From: Meira nashicola | Taxonomy: Eukaryota > Basidiomycota > Exobasidiomycetes > Exobasidiales > Brachybasidiaceae | Direction of reading: 5' to 3' | DNA: 64,000 nucleotides | NCBI GenBank assembly: GCA_001600355.1 | Contig: BCJU01000001.1 | Span: 1,571,178-1,635,177 of the forward strand | In this document: piece by piece, positions 44,145 through 53,968 of the stretch | How positions within the stretch are numbered: the stretch's first letter is position 1 | Layout of the letters: each line of letters opens with the position of its first letter | Notes under the pieces: generated by a model | What the model was told of the DNA's origin: nothing | The model's database searches: none | The model's input: the letters and a program-made list of their open reading frames with translations, nothing else | Position numbers and translations under genes: made by a program

Positions 44145-45900
44145 TTTTGAGCGGACAATGTACAAAAGATTAAAAGAGGAGAGGAAGAAAAAAAAGACGA
44201 TGATGACGACGAGAGGGAAAGAAGAAGAATTCTTCGTCCGCGTCGAAAAGGAATGCATAATTTATACTTTTATTCGCAATTTGGTTCAATCAATGCGCGC
44301 TTAATGCTCTTATGATGATGATCCCTTTTATTTCTTTGTCCCCCAAAAAAGCATTGAAGCACAAGCCACATGTCAAATACAAATTTCAAAAAGATATGTA
44401 AATAAACACTCGCTTCCGAATAGCAAAAGAAAGAACAAAGATCATGGCTGAGAAAACGAAAAGGTCTTTCTATGTCGGGCGAGAGAGGTCCGATGCCTGC
44501 GCGGTACGGGCGGTCTTTAGGCAGACACCAAAAAAGTCCAATTAACTGTGAGAAAGGTTGTTACGTACGATGAAGAGTTGTTACGGACCGGACGAGTATG
44601 TGACTTGTTATACGGTAAAAGATCAAGGCAAAAGTTCAGCGATCGGGTAATATGGCTTGTGCTTTCTTTTTTTTTGACGCGGGATACCATTGAACAAAAC
44701 TGGTCCCTCTTGCGCCCATTTTTCACGGCATTTTACTCGAATGTATCGTCACACCTCTTTTGTCTCCGAAATGAAGTTCAAATTACCTATGGTAAAGGTA
44801 CGTACGTAAAACTGTTTGCAAGGATTTTCCCCTCCAAAGATAACAGGTAGGTAGGTCCCACAAAGCTGTATGTTTTAGCCAAAATAAAAATAAAGTCATC
44901 GACTGCATACTGATAAGCAAAAAAACAGCGTCAAAGTGTGTGAAGTACCTTTTCTGCATGTCTAATGCACGTCTACCCTGTTTTCATGCATTATTTTTCA
45001 TTTTCGACTAACGGCGGCTATTGATTTATTCGATAAAGGCATTTCACCTCAGCAAAAAATGAAATGCATCATTTGACGTGGCGCAGTAGCGCGTCTTTTG
45101 TACATTATCACTTTCTCCCGCCCTGTTGTTTGCCTTATCATTACTGATAACAAATAGGGCATGCCTGCAAAAATGATTCTTTAGAGATAAGGATGTTAAA
45201 TGTATTGCACATTCATCTGCCGTCTATTGAAAATTGTTGATCAGGTGACCAAAACAAAAAGTAAGAGCATGATGTAGAATAATTGTTTGTGTGCAGGATA
45301 AGGCTGTGCATGAATGAAATAGACAACGATTGAGTCAAAGAAAAGATTTGCTGAGTTAGTATGATGGCTGCTTACTATTAGTATGTTTTCAACTATTACT
45401 CCCCTCTGTTCTTTTAGGCAATTAAGGCACGAGATCGTAGCATTTTCTGAAAATTTCAGAAATAAAATAAAAAATAAAATGCGGGGTAACTGATAAAGTG
45501 GCTTAAAACGACTAACAAGCTTAAAGACGCGCGCTTAATTGTGAGAAATACAGAATAAAATGTAAAGTAACTAAATAAAGCACATGTACACGGGAAGAGT
45601 GAAGAGTGTCATATCTTGAGTAGATGTCACGGTGATATGTCAGTAAAACAATAGAAGTTCAATCGAAATTGAGTTTAGAAGAAGATTCAATACGACCATT
45701 ATCTTGATGATGACCAAAGTCTTTGAGAAGAGAATGACAAACATTATTTGCATCACACCATTTTTTATGTTCGGAATTTAATTTGATTGCCAATTTACTT
45801 AAAGGTTGAACGATTGCACCGGCTTTATGAAATTGGGGCTTCATCGTAGCTTGTATACAAAATTATTATTACAGCATATGTACATCACTATTTTATATCA
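44145..45900. other. Gene-poor stretch
   Basis: About 1.75 kb, the longest gap in the window. It holds the TATAAA (44266-44261, minus) for the ACT permease, A/T-rich tracts (45465-45480), and one weak 61-codon minus-strand frame at 45659-45844. Other frames have random composition. No RNA gene recognised. Confidence 0.45.
45659..45844 (-). CDS. Possible small gene or remnant
   Basis: A 61-codon frame with codon choice like nearby genes. A minus-strand TATAAAATA near 45890 lies about 45 bp before its ATG. Its middle (LLKDFGHHQDNGRI) weakly resembles NISNDLSYHQRQGHI in the secreted protein just upstream, so it may be a truncated duplicate. No signal peptide. Low confidence. Confidence 0.25.
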   Translation of the reverse strand: MKPQFHKAGAIVQPLSKLAIKLNSEHKKWCDANNVCHSLLKDFGHHQDNGRIESSSKLNFD

Positions 45901-46617
45901 TCATCTATCATGTCTAGGTGTTTGCGGTCGACGGGGCGGAGGAGTACGACTTGAACTTGCTTGAGAGTGTATTGGACTTCTAGCAGGTGTAGCAATATGA
46001 CTTGCCATTTGACTTGAACCTAATAAAGGTCTTGTAGGAGAACTGATAGGAGTGTTTGGTTGAGTTTGACTTATTCTTCTTCCTCCGTGACTAGAACTTT
46101 GTCGATTACTTGAATCACCTTTATTCGAATAACGTTTTTTATCACCTGCTTGAATTTCATGAATTGTTTGATAAATGTTTGACAAATCATGAATATGACC
46201 TTGTCTTTGATGATAACTCAAATCGTTCGATATATTTTGAACGGCTTTATTTGAATGATTAATCTTATTTATTGCATCTTTAAGTTTACGTTCAGTTGAA
46301 TTAGGGCTAAAAATTGACCTTACTTTACCTTTAAAAGAATTTAAACTATGTTTCTTTTGTGACATCTTTTCTTCTAATTTAGCTTTTTCCTCTCCAGCTG
46401 CTTTAGCACTATCACTATGCCTTATAAGTTCTTCTCTTATCAAAGTTTCCCTTGCTTGTGGTGTTCGTATTTGTGCAGGCTCTTTCATCATCTTTCTTTC
46501 CATCTTCTTTCCTGTACTACTTAAGGACCATTTACGTGAATCTTGACCTGATGGTATTGCTGAAATTGTATAAGCAAAAATACTTAAAAGAATAAATAAC
46601 CTTAATATAATCATCAT
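45901..46617 (-). CDS. Secreted protein, unknown function
   Basis: A 238-residue protein with a signal peptide from ATG 46617 (MMIILRLFILLSIFAYTISA, cleavage expected before IPSG). The mature part starts with a basic segment and a long charged helix (EEKAKLEEKMSQKKHSL). A Lys/Asn-rich region follows (LKDAINKINHSNKAV, DLSYHQRQGHIHDLS), then a Ser/Pro/Arg-rich disordered tail ending in RRPQTPRHDR. No cysteine in the mature protein. It recalls the tandem secreted family in general layout (signal, charged helices, an H-x-RQG motif also seen in member 1), but homology is not secure. Confidence 0.65.
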   Translation of the reverse strand: MMIILRLFILLSIFAYTISAIPSGQDSRKWSLSSTGKKMERKMMKEPAQIRTPQARETLIREELIRHSDSAKAAGEEKAKLEEKMSQKKHSLNSFKGKVRSIFSPNSTERKLKDAINKINHSNKAVQNISNDLSYHQRQGHIHDLSNIYQTIHEIQAGDKKRYSNKGDSSNRQSSSHGGRRISQTQPNTPISSPTRPLLGSSQMASHIATPARSPIHSQASSSRTPPPRRPQTPRHDR

Positions 46618-47195
46618 TTCTGAATGTTTATGGTAGTACACAATAAACAAAGCAAACAAACAAAGTCAACAACTTACATTACATTCACGAAACCGCCTCG
46701 GGGCTATTTGTATACCATCTATCGGAACAAGTATGCCGATGTCATCGTGTGAATTAATATGCTCACGTTTCTTTTTTTATAATCGCCCCTTTCGGGTCTT
46801 GTGTCATCATCATCATAATTCCTTAAAAACGTTAAATCATCAACACGTTTGTTACCGAACTTCTTCTTCGCTTACCGTATCGCTTTCATTGACGCGTTAC
46901 GATAAAGATTTATGCATGTACTGTAAAATAGCCGCTCTTACCGCGCAATGCAGGACTACGCTTCCAGCAAAGAATAGAAAGCAAAGTAAGCAATGGCCAA
47001 AATCGAGTATATTTGCACGGTCCGGTTATGCGTTTCTAGAACGGCGGCGGTAATGCCTTGTGACCTCTAGTTCCCCCCCCCCACGTACATACATTTAAGC
47101 TTTAAAGAATATAATACAATCTTAAAATCTCCTCCTTCTTGACCATCACTTTCCTCATCTTTCTTTCTTTCTTTACTTTACTTTTTCTCATCATC
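46618..47195. promoter_or_regulatory. Divergent region with pyrimidine-rich leader of the ALDH gene
   Basis: 578 bp. A run of ten C lies at 47073-47082. The 65 bp before the ALDH ATG (47131-47195) are almost all C and T, a leader type common in strongly expressed fungal genes. No gene. Confidence 0.5.
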
Positions 47196-48731
47196 ATGCT
47201 TCCTTCTCACGCAGAGCTTAGTGCTCCTAATGGTTTGAAAATTAAAGTGCCTACGGGTATTTTTATTAATAACGAATTCCGCCCGGCAAAGAAAGGAGGT
47301 GAATTAGAAAGCTTTTATCCTGCTACAGGCGAATTACTCTGTAAAGTTGCAAAAGGAACAGCGGAAGACGTTGAAGACGCAGTTAAAGCTGCACGTGAAG
47401 CATATAAAACCGTTTGGGGTCGTAAAGTTTCTGCACAAGAACGTGGATCGATTATGTATAAATGGGCAGAATTGATCGAAAAGAATATTGATGAATTAGG
47501 TACTTTAGAAGCTTTGGATAACGGTAAACCTAAATGGATGGCAACAACAATGGATCTTGCTGATGCGGCAGGTTGCTTTAAATATTACGCTGGCTTAGCA
47601 GATAAGATCGAAGGAAGAACTATGGAACATGATGATAATATGAAATTCGCATTTACTCGAGTAGAACCGATTGGTGTTTGCGGTGCAATCATTCCATGGA
47701 ATTATCCGATCGGAATGTTATCTTGGAAATTAGGTCCTGCTTTAGCTGCAGGAAATACAATCGTTCTTAAACCAGCAGAACAAACTCCATTATCAGCTTT
47801 ACGTTTAGCCGAACTTTCTATTGAAGCAGGTTTTCCACCAGGTGTGATCAACGTAGTAAACGGATTAGGCCCAGATGTGGGTAATGCAATCTCTCATCAT
47901 ATGGATATTGACAAAATCGCTTTCACAGGAAGTACAATCACCGGACGCAAAGTAATGGAAGCAGCCGCAAAGACGAATTTGAAAAAAGTTACATTGGAAT
48001 TAGGAGGTAAATCACCTGTTGTTGTTTTTGATGATGTTGATATCGAAAAAGCAATTCCTTGGGTAGCTTTAGCAATGTTATTCAATCAAGGTCAAGATTG
48101 CACTGCTGGCTCACGCTTATTCATTCAAAAAGGAATTTATGAAAAATTTTTGCCTAAATTAGTTGAAGCATTCAAGCAACACGGAGTAGGAGATCCATTC
48201 TCAGATGATACATTCCAAGGACCACAAATTACAAAACAACAACAAGAAAAGATTTTAGCTTATATCGAATCAGGTAAACAACAAGGAGCAAAAGTTGAAG
48301 TTGGTGGTGAACCTTGGCCAGGAGCAAAGGGTAAATTTGCAAATGGTTATTGGGTTGCACCAACAATCTTTTCAGGTTGCAAAAAAGGAATGAAAATTTT
48401 TGATGAAGAAATTTTTGGACCTGTTTTAGCCGTTGCTTCTTTTGAAACGGAAGAAGAAGTAATTCAATTGGCAAATGATACAATGTATGGTTTAGGAGCC
48501 GGAATCTTTTCCGAAAATGGTTCTAGATGCATGAGAATGGTTTCAGCCATTCAAGCAGGTACAGTTTGGGTAAACAATTATGCTCTTTTGAGTAATGCAG
48601 TTCCATTTGGTGGAATGAAACAATCCGGTTATGGTCGTGAATTAGGTATCGAAGCTTTGAAAGAATACACTCAACTCAAAAGTGTACATTGGAACGTTAA
48701 TGAGACTCTCGAATGGCCTCCTAAAGCATGA
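47196..48731 (+). CDS. NAD(P)-dependent aldehyde dehydrogenase
   Basis: A 511-residue ALDH-superfamily enzyme oxidising an aldehyde (probably acetaldehyde or a similar small aldehyde) to the acid. Oxyanion Asn169 in PWNYP, FTGST (243-247) of the cofactor loop, general base Glu268 in LELGGK, and nucleophile Cys302 in GQDCTAGS are all intact. EIFGPV and PFGGMKQSGYGRE near the C-terminus are standard. The only in-frame ATG near the start is 47196, after a CT-rich leader. The N-terminus MLPSHAELSAP is not a clear mitochondrial presequence, so a cytosolic enzyme is more likely. It converges with the second zinc-cluster gene. Confidence 0.95.
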   Translation: MLPSHAELSAPNGLKIKVPTGIFINNEFRPAKKGGELESFYPATGELLCKVAKGTAEDVEDAVKAAREAYKTVWGRKVSAQERGSIMYKWAELIEKNIDELGTLEALDNGKPKWMATTMDLADAAGCFKYYAGLADKIEGRTMEHDDNMKFAFTRVEPIGVCGAIIPWNYPIGMLSWKLGPALAAGNTIVLKPAEQTPLSALRLAELSIEAGFPPGVINVVNGLGPDVGNAISHHMDIDKIAFTGSTITGRKVMEAAAKTNLKKVTLELGGKSPVVVFDDVDIEKAIPWVALAMLFNQGQDCTAGSRLFIQKGIYEKFLPKLVEAFKQHGVGDPFSDDTFQGPQITKQQQEKILAYIESGKQQGAKVEVGGEPWPGAKGKFANGYWVAPTIFSGCKKGMKIFDEEIFGPVLAVASFETEEEVIQLANDTMYGLGAGIFSENGSRCMRMVSAIQAGTVWVNNYALLSNAVPFGGMKQSGYGRELGIEALKEYTQLKSVHWNVNETLEWPPKA

Positions 48732-48870
48732 ATCTCCTTTCTCAATATCATTTGTAAATTCTTTTGTCATTCCTAATGAACGAAATTGTCCTTTTTTAGT
48801 GTGATGTGTATATGTACAGTTTGTCAATAGTCCTTGAGGTGAAATTATACAAAAATTGGGAAAGTGATAA

Positions 48871-51420
48871 TCACAAGAATGCAACAGTCATTGATCCAGG
48901 TCGAACGACATCAGTCCATAAAGCCGGAAAACCATTTTCATCTGTTCTCTTCCAAATCTCTTTTACGGCTTGTCTTGAAGCATCAGCAACTGCTTCATTA
49001 TGACCAACGATATTCATTGCTTCTTCCAATAATAATCTATCACGAGTTTCACATGCTACCACGCTTGCCATAAAAACTGGTAAAAGATAATTACTACAAC
49101 CAACATCTTTGCAAAATCCACTTGCTCCATAAGTCCAAAGATGAACGATTGATTGAAGTGCGAATTTGCATGTTGGATGAAGAGGTCCTTTTTGATAGAT
49201 TCCGGTATATAAAATCAAAACGCTGGCTAACCTTGTCATTTCACTACAATTTGGTGATCCAGCATGATTTAAACTTGTTCCATCAGGTCTTGTTAAAGCA
49301 GTACGATTGCCATTTGCATCTAAAGTTTGTTGTGTTTCAACAGATAATGCTTTTAATCTAGCATCTAATTGAGCAGCACGATGACCCAAAAAAGCTGGCA
49401 AAGGTGAAGATTGTCTTCCACCTTCTGTATTTCCTCCATTCCATCCTCTCTGCGGTGCTGCTTTACAATCGAATCGTAATCTTGCTAAATCATTCAAACA
49501 TTTAAATAAAGCGCTTGGACAATTGAAAGAATGAAAGGCGAATTGAGTTGCTGCATTTGGATTATTGATCAAGATTTGTTTCTCTGCATCAGTCAATGGA
49601 CTTTCATCAAGTTCAAAATATGGTCTCGTTCCTCTTGCAATAGAAGAACACGTATCAGCCCAACAAACGATTGCCAATCCGATGGTATCCAAAGAATTAA
49701 GGTATGCCAATTTTACCCTACGAATTCCGCCGAAAAGAGTATGAACAGCTTGTAAGACCAGATCAAAGTCCTCATAATAAGTTTCAATCGACATCTCTGC
49801 CCAAGAAAAGATGCATAAGTTGACAGTTGCCACAAGAATACTATTATACTTTTTCGCCAAAGAAGGATCGACGAAATTTGATTCTCCATCATTCATTTTC
49901 ATACTGTAATGATGACTTGGTTCTCTACTTGCACGTTGAATTGCATCTTCTACCGTTCTTTTCGCCATTCTGTAAAACAGCATAGCATGTTTTGACAAAT
50001 GACGATCGATATATGTATGACGTGCGAGTTTATCAGTTCCATTTGCATTTTCCAAATCACGTCTACTTGCAGTCGTTTGACCTGTCATGCTCACTGTCAC
50101 ATCCACTAATTCTGTTGTATCTTGTCTTAGAGTATTCGTCCATCTTTTAATCGCAATAAGATCTTCTGGCCATTGTAATTGTCCTCCACCAATATAACCA
50201 GATGCTACGGCAGCAACTGTTAATCTTAATGCTTGATTTTCATCAATATTTGATATTAAATATTGAACTAAATCACGAAAGAATGTAGAATTGGCAATCT
50301 CTTGTGGAAAACAACCTTCAATCCAACATGTGACAACGGCTGAATAATATCCAATCAAACTTTGCATAACAGGTTGATGACGTGTTTCATGTGGTGAAAA
50401 AGAAGATGCACCAACGGATGAAACAGGTGTAGGCAATTGAAAGTTAGGTGTAGGATCAGATGGCGAGAACATAGGTTCGACTGTTGATAAACAACTTGTA
50501 CAGATTGCTCTTCCTACTAAAATGCATTCACCGATAAATGTACAAACGCTTCCACCCACGTAACCGTTCACATTGCTTCCTTGTACGGGCGGAGAATCGT
50601 TTTGGATAATTACTGTACCATTTTGTTGTACATATCTAGAAGGTGTTTGACCGGCAGATGCATTAGTCATCATCATTTGATTGCTTGAATGCATCATACG
50701 ATCTGAATCGACTTGCATTGGTTGTAACATGATCGGATCAGCGATACGTGAGGAAACCGATGAAGTTCTATCACGTAGCGAATTAGAAGTGTCATTGTGT
50801 CCGATTGAGGATAAATGCGAATCAAAAGAGCTAGGTGCAAATTGATCTTGCATACTTTGTTCGGGTCTTGTAGGACTGGATGACATCAATGAAGTGGCTG
50901 CTGCTTGTAATGCGAACAAGCCATGCGCATTTCCACCACCATTCAAAGGATCACCAAATCGATTTTGTGGTTGCATATGTTGTATGCTATTATGCTGTTG
51001 CGTAGGAGAGACTGACAAAATTGATCGATCAGAATTTGTCGTAGTAGATTTTCTCCTTTGCTTGTTCGGCTCATTAAAAGATTTCTTTCTTCTCCTGTTC
51101 GTGCTTTCGCTATTGACAACTTTTCCTGTATTTTCGATTTGAAGTAATTGTGGAAATCCTTCACATTGATATCCAGCCTGTTTACAACGAATACAGCCGC
51201 CTGTATCCGGACATCTTTCTTCATCACACTTTTTCTTCCGCCTTCTACACGTGAGACAACCCGTTCGCGTTCTAACAACCTTTCTTGTTGATTTGGAATC
51301 ATTTATTGATTGACCCTCAGGCGGAGATTGATCATTGCTATTCGTGCTGACTGAACGTGAAATGCTCGGATGAATTATGTTAATTGGAGAAATTCGTTGT
51401 TCTTCATTCACTTCCATCAT
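48871..51420 (-). CDS. Zn2Cys6 transcription factor
   Basis: An 849-residue zinc-cluster protein from ATG 51420. The cluster (RTGCLTCRRRKKKCDEERC, then GCIRCKQAGYQCEG) uses Cys55, 58, 65, 76, 79 and 86, with an extra Cys70, and is of the GCxTCRRRKKKCDE type seen in many metabolic regulators. The middle is Ser/Gln-rich. The C-terminal half (from about residue 300) is a helical fungal-specific factor domain (LIGYYSAVVTCWIEGCFP; LFGGIRRVKLAYLNSLDTIGLAIVCWADT). The open frame runs upstream of 51420 without an ATG, so a small upstream exon cannot be excluded. It shares a divergent 1-kb region with the ammonium transporter. Confidence 0.9.
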   Translation of the reverse strand: MMEVNEEQRISPINIIHPSISRSVSTNSNDQSPPEGQSINDSKSTRKVVRTRTGCLTCRRRKKKCDEERCPDTGGCIRCKQAGYQCEGFPQLLQIENTGKVVNSESTNRRRKKSFNEPNKQRRKSTTTNSDRSILSVSPTQQHNSIQHMQPQNRFGDPLNGGGNAHGLFALQAAATSLMSSSPTRPEQSMQDQFAPSSFDSHLSSIGHNDTSNSLRDRTSSVSSRIADPIMLQPMQVDSDRMMHSSNQMMMTNASAGQTPSRYVQQNGTVIIQNDSPPVQGSNVNGYVGGSVCTFIGECILVGRAICTSCLSTVEPMFSPSDPTPNFQLPTPVSSVGASSFSPHETRHQPVMQSLIGYYSAVVTCWIEGCFPQEIANSTFFRDLVQYLISNIDENQALRLTVAAVASGYIGGGQLQWPEDLIAIKRWTNTLRQDTTELVDVTVSMTGQTTASRRDLENANGTDKLARHTYIDRHLSKHAMLFYRMAKRTVEDAIQRASREPSHHYSMKMNDGESNFVDPSLAKKYNSILVATVNLCIFSWAEMSIETYYEDFDLVLQAVHTLFGGIRRVKLAYLNSLDTIGLAIVCWADTCSSIARGTRPYFELDESPLTDAEKQILINNPNAATQFAFHSFNCPSALFKCLNDLARLRFDCKAAPQRGWNGGNTEGGRQSSPLPAFLGHRAAQLDARLKALSVETQQTLDANGNRTALTRPDGTSLNHAGSPNCSEMTRLASVLILYTGIYQKGPLHPTCKFALQSIVHLWTYGASGFCKDVGCSNYLLPVFMASVVACETRDRLLLEEAMNIVGHNEAVADASRQAVKEIWKRTDENGFPALWTDVVRPGSMTVAFL

Positions 51421-52422
51421 TGTTTCTTCGTTCCCAATCTGATTTGATCTATTATCATTCTCGACGCCGTTCTTTGTCAAATTTACAATATTTAACGAAT
51501 CGTTCGCTTTGACACGTTTCTTCGTTTTTGTCTATTCCTCTTTCTTCTTGGTCTTTGCACTTTACCGAAATAAAAATGATTTTGATCAACTTTTTTGATC
51601 CATTCACATTGAAAACGGTTCCGATGATTCGGGAGTCAAATTATCCTAAAGGCGGTGGTATGCTGTTCGTTTGTTTGTTTCTCAAGAAGGTCTGAATGCG
51701 TAAATTGTAGGAGGTAGAGGTTGTAAAGGAACCGCGATTGATCAATTAAACCAAAAATTGTACCGCTCCATCCGCGCCAACTTTATTTTCTTCTCTTTTT
51801 ATTCAAGCTCTTACCGCGTCCTCCGTTCCTTACATGAATTTTCTTCTCGCAAATACATACATACATTCATAGTAACACTGCTCTTTGTATTCATACCTAA
51901 TGACTTAATGACCCAACTTTAATTCTCATGCCAAATCGATACACTCTTGCTTATCTCTCGCTAAAATTGCTTCACATAAATCGATACGCAAGCGGCTGCT
52001 AATACCCCACACTTTTTATCATTTTCATACTATACATGAATATTTAAACTACTGATAAGAGGCTGCATTGGGCGGTGCGCGTTAAGCGCGCTGCGCAGCG
52101 CTCTGAAAAGTTGACATTTCGATTAAAATAAGATTCAAGGTGAAATATCAGTCTATGCGTCTAGCACAAGCCTATGCTTAATCTTTAGTGTTTTTCTTAG
52201 TTGAATCTGTGTGACAATTATCCCTACTAATGGAACATCCGATCAAGCTCGCAAGAATGTGAGCGGGTACGGCGATGTGTGAATGAATGCACTTTGAGAA
52301 GAAGAGTTATATTAGATAAATGCTCGGGCGCTCCGATTTGGTTAGGATGAAAGATCGGACCGTACTTTAAACTGCCATCCTGTGTACCACTTCCTCAACT
52401 TTTCCTTTTAGCTTGAACAAGG
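51421..52422. promoter_or_regulatory. Divergent region Zn2Cys6 / ammonium transporter with GATA sites
   Basis: 1002 bp without a gene. HGATAR sites (fungal nitrogen-regulator AreA/Nit2 type) occur at 51951-51956 (TTATCT, minus), 52016-52021 (TTATCA, minus), 52053-52059 (TGATAAG) and 52314-52319 (AGATAA). A perfect 14-bp palindrome GCGCTGCGCAGCGC lies at 52088-52101. Nitrogen control of the transporter is a sensible inference. Confidence 0.5.
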
Positions 52423-53823
52423 ATGACGTCGGTATCATCAACAATAACAACTACTACTGTTCAATCAACTTTAGATGCTTGGTCAAAATGTGATAAATTG
52501 GATACACTTTTCGTTTTATTTTGTACTTCTGCTTGTTGGTTAGTTGTACCGGCGATTGGATTAGCATATAGTGGTTATTCGATTCGTGGAAATGGATTAG
52601 CATCTTATTTTCCCGCTTTATTGGTCATGTTAATTGTTACAATTCAATGGTGGGCAATAGGTTATTCGATCGCATTCGCAGATGGTAATGGCATTTTTGG
52701 TAATCCATTCACTTTTGCATTTCATAAAGGTGTTGGTGCAGAACCAGTTGGAACGATTCCTGGAATTTTGTTCAGTATGTTTCAAATGGTTTTTTGTGCA
52801 ACTGTTTGTGCAATGGCAGTAGGTGGAGCTGCAGAACGTGGTAGAATAATCGCTTTAGTACCTTTTATCTTCCTTTGGTCAACTTTTATTTATTGTCCAC
52901 TTGCTCATATGGTTTGGTCAGAAGGTGGAATGTTGGCAAAATTAGGAGTAATGGATTTCGCAGGTGGAACTCCAGTTCATATTTGTAGTGGTTCTTCTGC
53001 AACCGCAATGTCGGTTTATTTATCAAGACCTATCTTTCGTTCAAAACGTTCTTCTAAACGAACTCCTTCTCATATCAAATTACATAAACCAAATAATATC
53101 AACAGTATGTTATTCGCAATGATTTTGATTTGGAGTTGTTGGTTACCATTTGAATCTGGAACTGCACTCTCTCTCAATTTCAAAGCAGTAATGGCATTTT
53201 GCGTTACACAATTAGCAGCAGCTTCAGGATCATTAACTTGGAATGCATTATCTTACTTTGAAAGTGGCAAGAAATGGTCTTTGGATAGTGCAACTTTGGG
53301 AATGCTAGCAGGTTTAGTAATGATTACGCCTGCAGGTGGTTTCGTAAGTTTAACTGATGCAGTCATTTTGGGTTTCCTTGGTTCTTGTGCAATTTATTGT
53401 ATGCTAAAATTCAAATTTACAAAAAAAGCACATGAATTAGCTTGGGTTGATCCTGCAGACGTTTTCGCAACTCATGCTTTCGGAGGTGTGATTGCAACTT
53501 TACTTTGTGGTATTTTCGGTCAAAAGTTATATGCAGGCTTTGATGGAGTAACGGATATACATGGTGGTGTTTTACACGATAAAAATTATTCACAATTCTT
53601 CATTCAACTTTTAGAAGGATCAATTGGTGTCATTTGGAGTTTCAGTGCAAGTTATTTCTTTATCGCTTTGATCGATTGTATTCCTGGCTTTGAAGTCCTT
53701 TGCACTGATGATGAATTGATGAAAGGAATGGATGCTTCTCAAATGCTCGAATCACTCGTTGGCGCTCATGCAGAAGATGAAAATGATTATGAACCATTCT
53801 CTCGTCCTTTAAGATTGGATTAA
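52423..53823 (+). CDS. Ammonium transporter, Amt/Mep family (divergent)
   Basis: A 466-residue, eleven-helix Amt/Mep/Rh-superfamily channel for ammonium uptake at the plasma membrane. Key residues by alignment to bacterial AmtB: Phe gate residues Phe120 and Phe124 in FQMVF, AERGR (137-141), structural Asp178 in DFAGG, twin histidines His186 (PVHICSG) and His351 (ATHAFGG), and Trp240/Phe243 in CWLPF. Between the helices, the usual GNGLASYF region and 'RSKRSSKR' loop are more divergent than in typical yeast Mep proteins. The C-terminal tail is short (IDCIPGFEVLCTDDELMKG). Ammonium permeation is expected because the pore residues are present. Confidence 0.92.
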   Translation: MTSVSSTITTTTVQSTLDAWSKCDKLDTLFVLFCTSACWLVVPAIGLAYSGYSIRGNGLASYFPALLVMLIVTIQWWAIGYSIAFADGNGIFGNPFTFAFHKGVGAEPVGTIPGILFSMFQMVFCATVCAMAVGGAAERGRIIALVPFIFLWSTFIYCPLAHMVWSEGGMLAKLGVMDFAGGTPVHICSGSSATAMSVYLSRPIFRSKRSSKRTPSHIKLHKPNNINSMLFAMILIWSCWLPFESGTALSLNFKAVMAFCVTQLAAASGSLTWNALSYFESGKKWSLDSATLGMLAGLVMITPAGGFVSLTDAVILGFLGSCAIYCMLKFKFTKKAHELAWVDPADVFATHAFGGVIATLLCGIFGQKLYAGFDGVTDIHGGVLHDKNYSQFFIQLLEGSIGVIWSFSASYFFIALIDCIPGFEVLCTDDELMKGMDASQMLESLVGAHAEDENDYEPFSRPLRLD

Positions 53824-53968
53824 ATGTAATCTCAGGACAATTCTCTCTCTTTTAAATGCCTCTTTTGCTCAATTTTATTGTATTTCCATATAAAAAGAAA
53901 AAAAGCATGTGTGAACATTTCAACAACAATTAAACATTAATAACGAAAATAGAAGTAGTAAAAAGTGC

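Noticed and set aside
44548..44850. 100-codon plus-strand frame in the gene-poor stretch
   Set aside because: No domain, no codon preference like neighbours and no promoter signal.
45074..45120. TGGCGCAGTAGCGCG, like the A box of a tRNA gene
   Set aside because: No B box (GGTTCGA-type) at the right distance and no cloverleaf.
46733..47053. 106-codon plus-strand frame upstream of the ALDH gene
   Set aside because: Amino-acid make-up looks random, and it lies in promoter sequence.
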